A DNA stretch of 64,000 nucleotides from Buttiauxella warmboldiae (GTDB lineage Bacteria > Pseudomonadota > Gammaproteobacteria > Enterobacterales > Enterobacteriaceae): NCBI RefSeq assembly GCF_003818135.1, contig NZ_RPOH01000015.1, forward strand, positions 16,211-80,210. Direction: 5' to 3'. Positions 40,957 to 52,457 of the stretch are shown here, in pieces. The position numbers and the translations under genes were made by a program. The notes under the pieces are model-generated. The model searched no databases, was not told the DNA's origin, and saw only the letters and a program-made list of their open reading frames with translations. The first letter of the stretch is position 1. Every line of letters begins with the position of its first letter.

Positions 40957-42201
40957 TTAATCATAAACCGGTAATAGATCGAAGCTTGAAAGGATATGAA
41001 TTGCTGCGTTTGTCACACCAAAGATCAGAATCAGCGCAATCATTTTATTGCCGCCCCACACCCGATAAATTGGGCTACCAAACTTTTTACGTGAGGCTTT
41101 TGCCAACAGAGCGGGAACGATTGCCGCCCAGATAGTGGCTGCCAGCCCCGCAAAACCAATCGCGTAGATAAACCCGTCAGGCCAGATAACGCCGCCTAAC
41201 ATTGGCGGGATAAATGTCACCAGAGCGGTTTTCAGGCGGCCAATGGGGGAGTCATCAAACTTAAACAGGTCAGCCAGATAATCGAACAGGCCCAATGTCA
41301 CCCCGAGGAAGGAGCTGGCAACGGCGAAGTTTGAGAAAACGATTAGCAGTAAATCCAGCGCACGACTGTTCAGCACGCCGCTCAACGCGCCGACCAGCAC
41401 ATCAATATTGCCGCCTTTATCCGCAATGGCGATAAAGTCGCTGCGTGGAATATTTCCCATGCTGCCCATCAACCAAATGATATACAGCCCCAGCGCCATC
41501 AGCGTTCCCCAGACAAGGCAACGCTTAATAGTCTGTGGATCTTTGCCGTAATACTTCATCAGGCTGGGTACGTTACCGTGATAGCCAAATGAGGCAAGAC
41601 AAAATGGCAGTGTCATAAAGAGATACGGCAAATAGCTCGGATTAATCGCTTTGCTATCCAGCAATGTTGCCGGTTCGACGTGCCACACCAAACCGCCAAA
41701 CGTCATAAAGAAAGTGAGGATCTTGGCGCCAAGCACAATCGTCGTCATGCGGCTTACTGCGCGGGTGCTGAGCCAGACGATAAAAGCGACGACAAAAGCA
41801 AAAATCAATCCCGCCAATCGCGCCGGGAAATCGACAGACATTTTACCGAGCGTATGATGAATCACCGAACCGCTCGCCGAAATATAGGCGTAGGTCAGGA
41901 TGTAGAGCACAAACGCGATGGACAGCCCGTTAATCAGATTCCAGCCTTTACCCAATAAGTCTTTAGTCACGGTATCGAAACTCGAGCCAACTCGATAATT
42001 AAGATTGGCTTCGAGAATCATCAAACCAGAGTGCAGCATACAAAACCAGGTCACCAGCAACGCCGCCACAGACCAGAAAAACCACGCCCCAGACATCACT
42101 ACCGGCAAGGAAAACATCCCCGCGCCAATGATAGTGCCGCCAATGATCATCACACCGCCGAAAATAGACGGCGAGGCCTGAGTGGTGGATAAAGTTGCCA
42201 T
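40957..42201 (-). CDS. mtr: Mtr, high-affinity tryptophan permease
   Basis: Inner-membrane aromatic amino-acid/H+ symporter of the HAAAP family importing tryptophan. It has 414 residues (E. coli 414) and about 11 hydrophobic helices. Family motifs include '[21 protein letters not shown]' near the N-terminus and '[15 protein letters not shown]'. A near-consensus TrpR operator lies 56 bp upstream. It is divergently bounded by deaD's terminator and convergent with yhbW. Confidence 0.97.
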   Translation of the reverse strand: MATLSTTQASPSIFGGVMIIGGTIIGAGMFSLPVVMSGAWFFWSVAALLVTWFCMLHSGLMILEANLNYRVGSSFDTVTKDLLGKGWNLINGLSIAFVLYILTYAYISASGSVIHHTLGKMSVDFPARLAGLIFAFVVAFIVWLSTRAVSRMTTIVLGAKILTFFMTFGGLVWHVEPATLLDSKAINPSYLPYLFMTLPFCLASFGYHGNVPSLMKYYGKDPQTIKRCLVWGTLMALGLYIIWLMGSMGNIPRSDFIAIADKGGNIDVLVGALSGVLNSRALDLLLIVFSNFAVASSFLGVTLGLFDYLADLFKFDDSPIGRLKTALVTFIPPMLGGVIWPDGFIYAIGFAGLAATIWAAIVPALLAKASRKKFGSPIYRVWGGNKMIALILIFGVTNAAIHILSSFDLLPVYD

Positions 42202-42257
42202 ACAAATTCCTGAAACATTGAACGACTGCCGGAGCGACAGGTTTACTGCGATACATT

Positions 42258-42275
42258 GTACCAGTACATGAGTAC
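42258..42275 (-). promoter_or_regulatory. TrpR operator of mtr
   Basis: GTACTCATGTACTGGTAC (minus strand) matches the TrpR operator consensus GTACTAGTTAACTAGTAC in 13 of 18 bases, including both GTACT/AGTAC-type arms. E. coli mtr is repressed by TrpR and activated by TyrR; I found no convincing TyrR box. Confidence 0.75.
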
Positions 42276-42283
42276 AATTTGGA

Positions 42284-42316
42284 TAAAAAAAATCCCGGTC
42301 GCAATAACCAGGATTT
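42284..42316 (-). terminator. Rho-independent terminator of deaD
   Basis: On the minus strand AATCCTGG and CCGGGATT form a stem (one G-T pair), followed by a run of T. A second hairpin GCCTGCTG/CAGCAGGC at 42325-42345 lies between it and the deaD stop. Confidence 0.75.
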
Positions 42317-42324
42317 TTATCACT

Positions 42325-42345
42325 GCCTGCTGATTAACAGCAGGC
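42325..42345 (-). promoter_or_regulatory. Hairpin in the deaD 3' end
   Basis: GCCTGCTG (42325-42332) and CAGCAGGC (42338-42345) form a perfect 8-bp stem with a five-base loop, just after the deaD stop and before the T-tract terminator. It probably adds 3'-end stability. Confidence 0.5.
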
Positions 42346-42360
42346 ATAAACTTCTGTCAA

Positions 42361-44349
42361 TTAAGCTTCGGTAGTACGACGACGCGCAGGTGCTGCACCG
42401 CCATCTTCACGACGTGGGCCACGACCGCCATCACGACGTTCGCCGCTGAAGCTACGTGGAGCACCGGCACCTGCAGGGCCATCACGACGTGGACCGCGAC
42501 CGCCTTCACGACGTTCGCCACCAGCACCACCGAAACCACGGCCAGCACCGCCGCCACGGCGTTCGCCACCGCGGTCAGTACGTGGCTGCGCATCGCCCAT
42601 CAGCTGCATATTCATCGGTTTGTTCAGAATACGAGTACGGGTAAAGTGCTGCAGGATTTCGCCCGGCATGCCTTTTGGCAGTTCGATAGTTGAGTGGGTA
42701 CCGAACAGCTTGATGTTACCAATGTAGCGGCTGCTGATATCGCCTTCGTTAGCGATAGCGCCAACGATGTGACGAACTTCAACACCGTCATCACGGCCCA
42801 CTTCAATGCGGTACAGTTCCATATCGCCAACGTCACGACGTTCGCGACGTGGTGCATCACCATCACGCTGTGGACGATCTGAACGCTCTGGACGGTCACC
42901 GCGTGGTGCGCGGTCTGGACGATCGCCACGTGGAGCACGGTCTGAACGCTCGAAACGCTCATCACGTTCACGGAATTCACGACGTGGACGCATTGGTGCA
43001 TCCGGTGGCAGGATCAGAGGACGTTCGCCCTGTGCCATTTTCAGCAGTGCTGCAGCCAATGTTTCCATATCCAGCGCTTCTTCTGATTCAGTAGAAGGTT
43101 GGATTTTTGCCAACAGACCACGGTACAGATCCAGATCGCTGCTTTCCAGCTGCTGCTGAACTTTAGCGGCAAACTTAGCCAGACGACGCTCGCTCAGCAG
43201 ATCACGGTTTGGCAGTTCAACTTCAGGAATAGTCAGCTTCATGGTACGTTCGATGTTACGCAGCAGACGACGCTCACGGTTCTCAACGAACAGCAGAGCA
43301 CGGCCAGCACGACCCGCACGACCGGTACGACCGATACGGTGAACGTAAGACTCGGAGTCCATCGGGATATCGTAGTTAACCACCAGACTGATACGCTCAA
43401 CGTCCAGGCCACGGGCCGCAACGTCGGTGGCAATCAGGATGTCCAGACGACCATCTTTCAGACGCTCCAGAGTCTGCTCACGCAGTGCCTGGTTCATGTC
43501 GCCGTTCAGTGCAGCACTGTTATAGCCGCTTTGTTCCAGAGCTTCAGCCACTTCCAGAGTCGCGTTTTTGGTACGCACGAAGATGATCGCCGCATCAAAA
43601 TCTTCAGACTCAAGGAAACGAACCAGCGCTTCGTTTTTACGCATACCGTGCACGGTCCAGTAGCTCTGGCTGATGTCCGGACGTGTAGTCACGCTTGATT
43701 GAATGCGCACTTCCTGCGGATCTTTCATGAAGCGACGGGTAATACGACGAATCGCTTCTGGCATGGTTGCAGAGAACAGAGCGGTCTGATGACCTTCTGG
43801 GATCTGAGCCATGATGGTTTCAACGTCTTCGATGAAGCCCATACGCAGCATTTCATCAGCTTCGTCCAGTACCAGACCTTTCAGGCTGGACAGGTTCAGC
43901 GTACCGCGTTTTAAGTGGTCAAGCAGGCGGCCCGGGGTACCAACAACGATCTGTGGTCCCTGACGCAGGGCGCGCAGCTGCACGTCATAACGCTGGCCGC
44001 CGTAAAGGGCTACCACGTTTACGCCGTGCATATGTTTAGAGAAATCCGTCATGGCTTCAGCAACCTGAACCGCCAGTTCGCGGGTCGGTGCCAGCACCAG
44101 AATTTGTGGCGCTTTCAGCTCAGGAGAAAGGTTGTGCAGCAGCGGTAAAGAGAACGCTGCGGTTTTGCCGCTACCCGTCTGGGCCATACCCAGTACATCG
44201 CGGCCAGCCAGCAGCTGTGGAATACATTCTGCCTGGATAGGTGATGGTTTTTCGTAACCCAGATCGTTCAGGGCTTTAAGAATGGAGTCGTTAAGACCCA
44301 GGTCGGTAAAAGTAGTTTCGATAGTAGTAGTCTCGATGATATCAGTCAT
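42361..44349 (-). CDS. deaD: DeaD/CsdA, cold-shock DEAD-box RNA helicase
   Basis: ATP-dependent RNA helicase for 50S assembly, mRNA decay and cold adaptation. ATG at 44347-44349 ([19 protein letters not shown]) gives 662 residues; the frame open to 44412 belongs to the yrbN region. Motif Q, Walker A '[11 protein letters not shown]', '[13 protein letters not shown]', 'SATMP' and '[11 protein letters not shown]' are intact, followed by the RNA-binding DbpA-like domain. It is longer than E. coli (629): the linker near 455-510 has repeated [15 protein letters not shown] units, and the C-terminal tail is rich in Arg-Gly-Gly. It overlaps yrbN by 8 bp. Confidence 0.96.
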   Translation of the reverse strand: MTDIIETTTIETTFTDLGLNDSILKALNDLGYEKPSPIQAECIPQLLAGRDVLGMAQTGSGKTAAFSLPLLHNLSPELKAPQILVLAPTRELAVQVAEAMTDFSKHMHGVNVVALYGGQRYDVQLRALRQGPQIVVGTPGRLLDHLKRGTLNLSSLKGLVLDEADEMLRMGFIEDVETIMAQIPEGHQTALFSATMPEAIRRITRRFMKDPQEVRIQSSVTTRPDISQSYWTVHGMRKNEALVRFLESEDFDAAIIFVRTKNATLEVAEALEQSGYNSAALNGDMNQALREQTLERLKDGRLDILIATDVAARGLDVERISLVVNYDIPMDSESYVHRIGRTGRAGRAGRALLFVENRERRLLRNIERTMKLTIPEVELPNRDLLSERRLAKFAAKVQQQLESSDLDLYRGLLAKIQPSTESEEALDMETLAAALLKMAQGERPLILPPDAPMRPRREFRERDERFERSDRAPRGDRPDRAPRGDRPERSDRPQRDGDAPRRERRDVGDMELYRIEVGRDDGVEVRHIVGAIANEGDISSRYIGNIKLFGTHSTIELPKGMPGEILQHFTRTRILNKPMNMQLMGDAQPRTDRGGERRGGGAGRGFGGAGGERREGGRGPRRDGPAGAGAPRSFSGERRDGGRGPRREDGGAAPARRRTTEA

Positions 44350-44419
44350 GTAGTACACGTGCCTCGTAGATGGCGGCCAGTCTACATAACTCATCGTGAA
44401 ATTGACCTGCAATTTTCAT
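44342..44419 (-). CDS. yrbN: YrbN, 25-residue small protein upstream of deaD
   Basis: Tiny conserved ORF between nlpI and deaD. ATG is at 44417-44419 and TGA at 44342-44344, overlapping the deaD start by 8 bases in another frame. The product reads [20 protein letters not shown] then RVLHD, nearly the same as the 26-residue E. coli YrbN (from memory). The overlap suggests translational coupling to deaD; no molecular function is known. Confidence 0.88.
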   Translation of the reverse strand: MKIAGQFHDELCRLAAIYEARVLHD

Positions 44420-44460
44420 TGAAAAGTGTGAACCGGCTCAAATTTGGTTGATTAACGAAC

Positions 44461-44485
44461 AAAAACGCCCTCACCGGTTAAGGCG
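44461..44485 (-). terminator. Weak terminator after nlpI
   Basis: On the minus strand CGCC (44482-44485 side) and GGCG (44466-44469 side) close a short stem followed by GTTTTTGTT. The stem is only 4-5 bp, so partial termination before yrbN-deaD is more likely than a full stop. Confidence 0.3.
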
Positions 44486-44529
44486 ATGACTTTAATAAAA
44501 AAGTTTATGGGCTGATCGATGTTCGTCAG

Positions 44530-45414
44530 CTATTGCTGGTCCGATTCTGCCAGGTCATCTTGCTCCTGGCCCAAGAGCGCTAATTCCAACAATGCATAAC
44601 GATGCTCAACGTAGTTATGTACGTTATTAGCGACCGCTAACTTGAACAGTGCCGTGGCGCTGTCCTTTTCCCCCAGACTTAGGTAGTACTTACCTAAATA
44701 GAAGTTGGTTTCACTGAGATGCTCAGCGAGCGAGGTGTTATCCGTTGCGTCCGCCTTGAGGCGTTCCATTAACGTTTTTTCGTTAATGTTCCCCAGGTAG
44801 AACTCGACAATGTTCCATCCCCATTGCTCTTTATCCGATTTATCGAGGCGCTGTTGTAACGCCACCTTAGCCTGCTTTGCATCGACATTGCGTTGAGCAA
44901 TATAGAGCCACAGACTACGGAAAGGATCATTGGGATCGTCTTGATAAAACGCTAGCAGATCATCTTGCGCTAAACGATAACGACCACCGTAGTAGAGGGC
45001 GATACCGCGATTTAAATGCGCGTAGTTGTAAGTTGGATCAAGCTCAAGTACAGAATCAAACGCTTCATAGGCAGCATCAAAATTGCCTGCCTGCGTTAAA
45101 TATATACCTAAGTAATTGAATACTTCAGGCATATCGGGGCGGATTGCCAACGCTTGTGAAAAATCATTTCGCGCCAGAGCCCGCAAGCCGAGGCTATCAT
45201 ACAACACTCCGCGCTCATATAAAAGCTGTGCGCGTTCATCATCGGTTAAAGCCCGGCTGGCAAGTATCTGCTCCATGCGCGCAAGAATCACTTCCTGCTG
45301 CAAAGTCGGCTGCAGTGGCACCGCCAGGACTTCACTTTCACGCCAGGCAGAGTTGCTGCATCCTGCCAGCGTGAGAGCTGTCGCAACGAAACACCAGCGC
45401 AAAAAAGGCTTCAT
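44530..45414 (-). CDS. nlpI: NlpI, outer-membrane lipoprotein, TPR adaptor
   Basis: TPR-containing lipoprotein that scaffolds peptidoglycan enzymes and delivers MepS to the protease Prc. It has 294 residues, the E. coli length. The signal peptide ends in the lipobox 'LTLAGC', with Cys19 the lipidated residue followed by Ser-Asn (outer-membrane sorting). Several TPR units occupy about residues 60-250 ('[25 protein letters not shown]'-type helices). It is downstream of pnp, separated by a strong hairpin. Confidence 0.97.
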   Translation of the reverse strand: MKPFLRWCFVATALTLAGCSNSAWRESEVLAVPLQPTLQQEVILARMEQILASRALTDDERAQLLYERGVLYDSLGLRALARNDFSQALAIRPDMPEVFNYLGIYLTQAGNFDAAYEAFDSVLELDPTYNYAHLNRGIALYYGGRYRLAQDDLLAFYQDDPNDPFRSLWLYIAQRNVDAKQAKVALQQRLDKSDKEQWGWNIVEFYLGNINEKTLMERLKADATDNTSLAEHLSETNFYLGKYYLSLGEKDSATALFKLAVANNVHNYVEHRYALLELALLGQEQDDLAESDQQ

Positions 45415-45483
45415 TTCCCACTCCCGAAGACAACATATTGGATGACGTCCTGTCCGCCGGCCCTAAAACGAGACTCCCTGCCC

Positions 45484-45521
45484 CGTAATAAAATAGCTCT
45501 CCATGTCGCCATGGAGAGCTT
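45484..45521 (-). terminator. Terminator of pnp
   Basis: On the minus strand AGCTCTCCAT and ATGGAGAGCT (45495-45504/45511-45520) form a perfect 10-bp stem followed by ATTTTATT, 13 bases after the pnp stop. Confidence 0.75.
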
Positions 45522-45533
45522 AATCGGTATCGC

Positions 45534-47663
45534 TTACTCAGCTTCTGGCGCAGCAGGTGCAGCACTGTCTGCCGGAGACTGCTCAGTGGCTTCCTTGATG
45601 CTCAGACGGACACGGCCCTGACGGTCAACTTCCAGTACTTTAACTGGAACTTCCTGACCCATTTGCAGGTAGTCAGTCACTTTCTCTACGCGCTTGTCAG
45701 CGATTTGAGAGATGTGCACCAGACCTTCTTTGCCGCCGCCGATGGCAACGAATGCACCGAAATCTACGATACGAGTCACTTTACCCTGGTAGATACGGCC
45801 CACTTCGATTTCAGCAGTGATCTCTTCGATACGACGAATAGCGAATTTCGCTTTCTCGCCGTCGGTCGCAGCAATCTTAACTGTGCCGTCGTCTTCGATT
45901 TCAATGGTAGTACCGGTTTCTTCGGTCAGCGCACGAATCACAGAACCACCCTTACCGATCACGTCTTTGATCTTGTCCGGGTTGATTTTGATTGTGTGAA
46001 TACGTGGAGCGAACTGAGAGATATCGCCACGCGGAGCGTTGATAGCCTGTTCCATTACGCCCAGGATATGCAGACGCGCACCTTTAGCCTGGTTCAGAGC
46101 CACCTGCATGATTTCGCGGGTGATACCTTCGATTTTGATATCCATCTGCAGGGCAGAGATACCTTCACGGCTACCGGCCACTTTAAAGTCCATGTCGCCC
46201 AGGTGATCTTCGTCACCCAGAATGTCAGACAGAACCACAAAGTTTTCGCCTTCTTTCACCAGGCCCATCGCAATACCGGCTACGGCGGCTTTGATTGGCA
46301 CGCCTGCATCCATCAGTGCCAGAGAAGCACCGCATACGGAAGCCATGGAAGAAGAACCGTTAGATTCGGTGATTTCAGACACCACACGCACGGTGTACGG
46401 GAAGCGGTCAGCTTCTGGCATAACAGCCAGTACGCCACGCTTAGCCAGACGACCATGGCCAATCTCACGACGCTTAGGAGAACCGACCATGCCGGTTTCG
46501 CCTACGGAGTACGGAGGGAAGTTGTAGTGGAACAGGAAGTTGTCGGTACGTTCGCCCATCAACTCATCCAGGTTCTGTGCATCACGAGCGGTACCCAGAG
46601 TAGCGGTAACCAGCGCCTGAGTTTCACCACGGGTGAACAGTGCAGAACCGTGAGTACGCGGCAGAACGCCAGTACGCACATCCAGACCACGGATCATGTC
46701 TTTTTCGCGGCCATCGATACGCAGTTCACCAGCCAGAATACGGCTACGAACCACGTTTTTCTCGATAGCGTGCAGAATGTCGCTCACTTCGCCAGCGTCA
46801 ATTGAATCGTCTTCAGCTGACAGCGCAGCGATAACGTCAGATTTGATGATGTCGACTTGTGCGTAACGCTCTTGCTTATCAGTAATACGGTAAGCATCGC
46901 TCAGGCGAGATTCAGCAAGGGCAGCAACGCGCGCATTCAGCGCTTCGTTAGCGGCTTCTGGCTGCCAGTCCCAACGTGGTTTGCCCGCTTCAGCAACCAG
47001 AGAGTTGATGTTCTGGATAACAACCTGCTGCTGTTCGTGACCGAATACGACCGCGCCCAGCATTTGGTCTTCGCTCAGCAGTTCAGCTTCGGATTCAACC
47101 ATCAGCACCGCACCTTCGGTACCGGCAACCACCAGGTCCAGCTTACTGATTTTCAGTTCGTCAGCCGTCGGGTTCAGAACGTACTGGTCATTGATATAAC
47201 CCACACGAGCAGAACCAATTGGGCCATTGAACGGAATACCCGACAGGCTGAGCGCTGCAGAAGCACCGATCATGGCAACGATGTCCGGGTGAACCTGTGG
47301 GTTCACGGAAACAACGGTGGCGATAACCTGAACTTCGTTGACGAAACCTTCCGGGAACAGCGGACGCACCGGGCGGTCAATCAGACGCGCGATCAGAGTT
47401 TCGCCTTCGCTTGGACGGCCTTCACGACGGAAGAAGCTACCCGGGATACGACCAGCAGCGTAAGTACGCTCCTGATAGTTAACGGTCAGCGGGAAGAAGT
47501 CCTGGCCTGCTTTCGCTTTTTTCTGACCGACAACGGTCACGAATACAGCGGTGTCGTCCATGCTGACCATTACTGCTGCGGTAGCCTGGCGAGCCATCAT
47601 ACCGGTCTCTAAAGTGACCGTATGCTGGCCGTATTGAAATTTACGGACAATCGGATTGAGCAA
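45534..47663 (-). CDS. pnp: Polynucleotide phosphorylase
   Basis: 3'-5' phosphorolytic exoribonuclease and degradosome component. It has 709 residues, near E. coli's 711. Two RNase PH domains (about 1-220 and 310-540), a KH domain ('[15 protein letters not shown]') and an S1 domain ('[13 protein letters not shown]') are in order, with an Ala/Pro-rich tail. The start is TTG at 47661-47663, as in E. coli. The leader carries an RNase III-type hairpin for autocontrol. It lies after rpsO, and part of its expression probably comes by read-through. Confidence 0.97.
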   Translation of the reverse strand: MLNPIVRKFQYGQHTVTLETGMMARQATAAVMVSMDDTAVFVTVVGQKKAKAGQDFFPLTVNYQERTYAAGRIPGSFFRREGRPSEGETLIARLIDRPVRPLFPEGFVNEVQVIATVVSVNPQVHPDIVAMIGASAALSLSGIPFNGPIGSARVGYINDQYVLNPTADELKISKLDLVVAGTEGAVLMVESEAELLSEDQMLGAVVFGHEQQQVVIQNINSLVAEAGKPRWDWQPEAANEALNARVAALAESRLSDAYRITDKQERYAQVDIIKSDVIAALSAEDDSIDAGEVSDILHAIEKNVVRSRILAGELRIDGREKDMIRGLDVRTGVLPRTHGSALFTRGETQALVTATLGTARDAQNLDELMGERTDNFLFHYNFPPYSVGETGMVGSPKRREIGHGRLAKRGVLAVMPEADRFPYTVRVVSEITESNGSSSMASVCGASLALMDAGVPIKAAVAGIAMGLVKEGENFVVLSDILGDEDHLGDMDFKVAGSREGISALQMDIKIEGITREIMQVALNQAKGARLHILGVMEQAINAPRGDISQFAPRIHTIKINPDKIKDVIGKGGSVIRALTEETGTTIEIEDDGTVKIAATDGEKAKFAIRRIEEITAEIEVGRIYQGKVTRIVDFGAFVAIGGGKEGLVHISQIADKRVEKVTDYLQMGQEVPVKVLEVDRQGRVRLSIKEATEQSPADSAAPAAPEAE

Positions 47664-47736
47664 AATAATATCCTTAATAATCTTTGGTAGCAGGTGATTG
47701 CACCCGCTCCGTTTAACCCGATCTCTGCCGCATCCT

Positions 47737-47792
47737 CGCGACTAATGACAACCCTGACCCGCCCCTGCGGATAAAGCCTCTCATTAGCCGCG
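47737..47792 (-). promoter_or_regulatory. RNase III-type stem-loop in pnp leader
   Basis: TCATTAGCCGCG (47781-47792) and CGCGACTAATGA (47737-47748) pair over 12 bp with one mismatch, in the 245-bp rpsO-pnp gap. In E. coli the pnp leader hairpin is cut by RNase III and then exploited by PNPase for autoregulation; position and form agree. A 77-codon frame over this region (47609-47842) looks like chance. E. coli also encodes SraG on the opposite strand here; I cannot confirm it. Confidence 0.65.
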
Positions 47793-47862
47793 CGAACCTC
47801 TGCAACAAAGATCACACACTGCAACAATACATTAGTTTCCATAGAATTGCTGCCATCAGCTT

Positions 47863-47893
47863 GAAAAAAGGGGCCTTAAAAGGCCCCTTTTTC
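47863..47893 (-). terminator. Terminator between rpsO and pnp
   Basis: GGGGCCTT and AAGGCCCC with flanking A and T runs form a symmetric hairpin 16 bases after the rpsO stop. It can terminate in either direction, as required for both rpsO mRNA and any plus-strand transcript of the gap. Confidence 0.88.
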
Positions 47894-47908
47894 TGAAACT
47901 CGCAAGAC

Positions 47909-48226
<318 letters not shown>

Positions 48227-48331
48227 TCAGCAACTCCAGTGCACTTTCACAGCAATGTTAAACAAAGGTATGAAAGTTAAGCCGCGCCATTTTACCTGTA
48301 GCCACCTCTTATCGCAAGGCAACTCCAGGTG

Positions 48332-49276
48332 TCAGAGCGGATACTCAACGACCAGACGACGAGGCGCAACGCGTCCATCATCGTCTATTTCGGCCATGCC
48401 GATAAATTTCTCTTCATCACCTTCGGTGACTCGGACTAGCCCTTCTGCTGGTGCGCCAGCAACTTGCACCGGTTGCCCATTCTTGAAGTAACCCGCAACA
48501 GCAGGTAATAAATTCACGATGGGGAAATCCGACGCAGGACTATCCATTGGCATCAATAGCGGATCTAACAGCACGGATGGCTCAATTTCTTGCGCTTGTG
48601 CTTGCTCAACCAATGCATGCAATTGCTCAAGCGTCACCATGCGTTCAACGGGATACTTGCTTACGGCAAGACGGCGCAGGAAAGTCACGTGGGCCCCACA
48701 ACCGAGCATTTCACCTAAATCATCGGTGATGGTGCGGATGTACGTCCCTTTAGAGCAGTGAATTTCCAGCTCAAGTTCATTGCCTTCATGGCGAATAAAC
48801 AGAAGTTCGTAAACCGTAATAGATCGCGCTTCGCGCGGCACTTCGATCCCCTGGCGTGCATACTCATAAAGCGGCTTGCCCTGGTATTTCAGCGCGGAGT
48901 ACATCGATGGGATTTGCTGTATTTCACCACGGAAACGCTCTAACGCGGCTGCCAGCTCCTGTTCACTAAAGGTTACCGGACGTTCCTGAACCACGGTGCC
49001 ATCGGCATCGGAAGTATCAGTACGCTGCCCCAGGCGGGCAATGACACGGTAACGCTTATCGGAGTCCAGCAGATAGCGCGAGAATTTCGTTGCTTCGCCA
49101 AGGCAGATCGGCAGCATGCCGGTTGCAAGCGGGTCAAGCGCTCCGGTATGACCGGCACGGTTAGCGTTATAAATGCGCTTAACTTTCTGCAACGCATCGT
49201 TGGAAGATAAGCCCTGGGGTTTATCTAACAACAGCACTCCGTGGATATCACGACCACGACGACGAGGACGACTCAT
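48332..49276 (-). CDS. truB: tRNA pseudouridine-55 synthase
   Basis: Makes pseudouridine 55 in the T-loop of all elongator tRNAs and acts as tRNA chaperone. It has 314 residues, the E. coli length. The catalytic aspartate lies in '[16 protein letters not shown]' and the KP motif '[16 protein letters not shown]' is near the N-terminus; a PUA-like domain is at the C-terminus. Its ATG overlaps the rbfA stop (shared base 49276), so translation is coupled. Confidence 0.97.
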   Translation of the reverse strand: MSRPRRRGRDIHGVLLLDKPQGLSSNDALQKVKRIYNANRAGHTGALDPLATGMLPICLGEATKFSRYLLDSDKRYRVIARLGQRTDTSDADGTVVQERPVTFSEQELAAALERFRGEIQQIPSMYSALKYQGKPLYEYARQGIEVPREARSITVYELLFIRHEGNELELEIHCSKGTYIRTITDDLGEMLGCGAHVTFLRRLAVSKYPVERMVTLEQLHALVEQAQAQEIEPSVLLDPLLMPMDSPASDFPIVNLLPAVAGYFKNGQPVQVAGAPAEGLVRVTEGDEEKFIGMAEIDDDGRVAPRRLVVEYPL

Positions 49277-49680
49277 TAATCCTCCTTGCTGTCATCCGTA
49301 TCGTTTACACGGCGCTCATCATCGTTTCTGATGACGTTGGAAACCAGATTCGACATGCGCATGCCTTCAACGAGCGAGTTATCGTAGAAGAAGGTCAATT
49401 CAGGCACGATGCGCAGGCGCATTGCTTTGCCCAGCAAAGAACGAATGTAGCCAGAAGCATCTTGCAGAACTTTGATGCCTTCTTTAACCGCCTGTTCGTC
49501 TTTATCGTTCAGGAAGGTTACAAACACTTTGGCATAAGCCAGGTCACGTGACACTTCGACGCCGGAAACGGTGGTCATCATGCCCAGACGCGGGTCTTTA
49601 ATTTCGCGCTGCAGGATAATGGCGATTTCTTTCTGCAATTCCTGAGAAACACGCTGCGGGCGACCAAATTCTTTCGCCAT
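49276..49680 (-). CDS. rbfA: Ribosome-binding factor A
   Basis: Late 30S maturation factor binding near helix 1 of 16S rRNA; needed for cold growth. It has 134 residues (E. coli 133), a type II KH-like fold beginning [18 protein letters not shown] with the conserved '[12 protein letters not shown]' and '[14 protein letters not shown]'. It lies between infB and truB in the nusA operon. Confidence 0.97.
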   Translation of the reverse strand: MAKEFGRPQRVSQELQKEIAIILQREIKDPRLGMMTTVSGVEVSRDLAYAKVFVTFLNDKDEQAVKEGIKVLQDASGYIRSLLGKAMRLRIVPELTFFYDNSLVEGMRMSNLVSNVIRNDDERRVNDTDDSKED

Positions 49681-49748
49681 AATAAATTCTCCATAAAATC
49701 AGGGGGCGCTCGGCCCCCTAAAGATATTAGCTATGTACCCGGCTGATA

Positions 49749-52433
49749 TCAGGCGATAGTACGCTGGATTTCGATGATTTCGAATACTTCGATCACGTCA
49801 CCAACACGCACATCGTTGTAGTTCTTCACGCCGATACCACATTCCATACCGTTACGGACTTCGTTGGCGTCATCTTTGAAGCGGCGCAGGGATTCCAGCT
49901 CGCCTTCATAGATAACCACGTTGTCGCGCAGGACGCGGATTGGGTTGTGACGTTTGACCACACCTTCGGTAACCATACAACCTGCGATTGCGCCAAATTT
50001 CGGTGATTTGAACACGTCGCGAACTTCGGCCAGGCCGAGGATCTGTTGTTTGAGTTCCGGAGACAGCATACCGCTCATGGCGGCTTTCACTTCGTCAATC
50101 AGATGATAGATGACGGAGTAGTAACGCAGATCCAGGCTTTCAGATTCAATGACGCGGCGAGCAGAAGCATCGGCACGGACGTTGAAGCCAACCAGAATAG
50201 CGTTAGAAGCTGCAGCAAGCGTTGCGTCAGTCTCAGTGATACCGCCCACGCCTGAACCGATGATTTTAACTTTAACTTCATCAGTAGAGAGTTTCAGCAG
50301 GGAATCGCTGATCGCTTCAACAGAACCCTGAACGTCTGCTTTGAGCACCACGTTCACTTCAGACACTTCGCCTTCGGTCATGTTGGCGAACATGTTTTCC
50401 AGTTTAGATTTCTGCTGGCGAGCCAGTTTCACTTCGCGGAATTTACCCTGACGATACAGAGCAACTTCACGAGCTTTTTTCTCGTCACGAACCACTGTGA
50501 CTTCATCACCCGCTGCCGGAACACCGGACAGACCCAGGATTTCAACAGGAATAGACGGACCCGCTTCAGTCACTTCACGACCCATTTCGTCACGCATTGC
50601 ACGAACACGGCCATATTCGAAACCACAAAGAACGATGTCGCCTTTGTTCAGGGAACCTTCACGAACCAGAACAGTTGCTACCGGGCCACGACCTTTATCA
50701 AGGAAGGATTCGATAACCACACCGCTCGCCATACCGTCACGCATTGCTTTCAGTTCAAGAACTTCAGCTTGCAGCAGGATTGCGTCCAGCAGTTCGTCAA
50801 TACCTGTACCTGCTTTAGCAGACACGTGGATGAACTGGCTTTCGCCGCCCCACTCTTCTGGCATGATGCCGTACTGAGACAGTTCCTGCTTCACGCGGTC
50901 TGGATCGGCTTCTGGCTTATCGATTTTGTTCACCGCAACCACTACCGGCACCTGCGCCGCTTTCGCGTGCTGGATTGCTTCGATAGTCTGTGGCATTACG
51001 CCATCGTCTGCTGCAACAACCAGAACCACGATATCCGTCGCCTGAGCACCACGAGCACGCATAGAGGTAAACGCTGCGTGGCCCGGGGTATCCAGGAAGG
51101 TAACCATACCGTTGTCAGTTTCAACGTGGTACGCACCGATATGCTGGGTAATGCCACCCGCTTCGCCAGACGCGACTTTAGTCGAGCGAATGTAGTCGAG
51201 CAGTGAAGTTTTACCGTGGTCAACGTGGCCCATGATGGTCACAACCGGCGCACGTGACTCAGCAACTGCGTCAGTGTCACGGTCGCTCATCAGCGCTTCT
51301 TCCAGCTCGTTTTCACGACGCAGGATAACTTTGTGGCCCATCTCTTCGGCAACCAGCTGTGCGGTTTCCTGGTCGATGACCTGGTTAATGGTGGCCATAG
51401 CGCCCAGTTTCATCATCGCTTTGATGACCTGAGAGCCTTTAACCGCCATTTTGTTAGCCAGTTCGGCAACAGTAACAGTTTCGCCGATTACGACGTCACG
51501 GTTAACGGCTTGCGCAGGCTTGTTAAAGCCCTGCTGCAGCGAGCTTGGTTTACGCTTGCCTTTGCCACCGCGTACCGCAGCACGAGCTTCTTCACGGTCA
51601 GCTTTAGACTCACCGTGTTTGCCGCCTTTCTTCTGGCGAGGCGCTTTCGCTGTCGCAGTACGAGCACGAGTGCGGCCCGCTTCAACTTCGCGGTCGTTTT
51701 CGTCTTCGGCCTGGCGCGCATGTTGAGAAGTGGTGACATGGTAATCAGATTTGTCGTCTTCCACTTTCTCTTCTTCCGTCCACACGCCGGCGTTAGCTTC
51801 TGCCATTTTACGGGCTTCTTCCGCTACACGGCGGGCGTCTTCTTCTAATTTGCGACGGGCTTCTTCTTCAGCTGCACGCTTCAGCTCAGCGGCTTCTGCT
51901 TCCCGGCGGGCTTTGTCGGCCTGGGCGCTTTTCGTCATATCGTCTTGTTGATTGCTCACTTTGTCTTTTTCCGCAGCTTCACGTTTCGCTTTGTCAGCGG
52001 CTTCACGCTTAGCTTTCTCTTCAGCTTCACGTTTAGCTTTTTCTTGCGCCTCACGTTTGGCAGCTTCCTGCGCCTCACGTTGGGCTTGCTCTTCCGCTTC
52101 ACGCAGCGCGAGTTCTTCCGCGGCAAGACGTTCTGTCTCTTGCGGATCACGTTTCACAAAGGTGCGCTTCTTGCGGACTTCGATTTGTACCGATTTACTT
52201 TTCCCACCGGTACCTGGAATGTTTAAAGTACTGCGCGTTTTGCGCTGTAATGTCAACTTATCTGGTGCAGAACCGTGTTCACGGTTCAGGTGCGCCAGCA
52301 ATGTCTGTTTTTCCTGGGCCGAGACAGAATCATCAGCAGCCTTAGGGATCCCTGCATCAGCAAATTGCTGTACCAGGCGGTCCACGGAGGTCTGAATCTC
52401 TGCGGCCAGCGCTTTTACGGTTACATCTGTCAT
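49749..52433 (-). CDS. infB: Translation initiation factor IF-2
   Basis: GTPase that positions initiator fMet-tRNA on the 30S subunit; the gene for that tRNA, metY, heads this operon. It has 894 residues (E. coli 890). The N-terminus is a long charged region with repeated [15 protein letters not shown] heptads (about 110-220). The G domain has G1 'GHVDHGKT', G3 'DTPGHAAF' and G4 'NKID', then domains II-IV. Shorter in-frame isoforms (IF2-beta) are made in E. coli; candidate internal starts were not resolved here. Confidence 0.98.
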   Translation of the reverse strand: MTDVTVKALAAEIQTSVDRLVQQFADAGIPKAADDSVSAQEKQTLLAHLNREHGSAPDKLTLQRKTRSTLNIPGTGGKSKSVQIEVRKKRTFVKRDPQETERLAAEELALREAEEQAQREAQEAAKREAQEKAKREAEEKAKREAADKAKREAAEKDKVSNQQDDMTKSAQADKARREAEAAELKRAAEEEARRKLEEDARRVAEEARKMAEANAGVWTEEEKVEDDKSDYHVTTSQHARQAEDENDREVEAGRTRARTATAKAPRQKKGGKHGESKADREEARAAVRGGKGKRKPSSLQQGFNKPAQAVNRDVVIGETVTVAELANKMAVKGSQVIKAMMKLGAMATINQVIDQETAQLVAEEMGHKVILRRENELEEALMSDRDTDAVAESRAPVVTIMGHVDHGKTSLLDYIRSTKVASGEAGGITQHIGAYHVETDNGMVTFLDTPGHAAFTSMRARGAQATDIVVLVVAADDGVMPQTIEAIQHAKAAQVPVVVAVNKIDKPEADPDRVKQELSQYGIMPEEWGGESQFIHVSAKAGTGIDELLDAILLQAEVLELKAMRDGMASGVVIESFLDKGRGPVATVLVREGSLNKGDIVLCGFEYGRVRAMRDEMGREVTEAGPSIPVEILGLSGVPAAGDEVTVVRDEKKAREVALYRQGKFREVKLARQQKSKLENMFANMTEGEVSEVNVVLKADVQGSVEAISDSLLKLSTDEVKVKIIGSGVGGITETDATLAAASNAILVGFNVRADASARRVIESESLDLRYYSVIYHLIDEVKAAMSGMLSPELKQQILGLAEVRDVFKSPKFGAIAGCMVTEGVVKRHNPIRVLRDNVVIYEGELESLRRFKDDANEVRNGMECGIGVKNYNDVRVGDVIEVFEIIEIQRTIA

Positions 52434-52457
52434 GCTGTTCCTTCCTGCTACAGTTTA

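Noticed and set aside
47609..47842. 77-codon minus-strand frame in the rpsO-pnp gap
   Set aside because: It covers the pnp leader hairpin, has no homology I recognise and runs into pnp out of frame; E. coli has leader RNA there.
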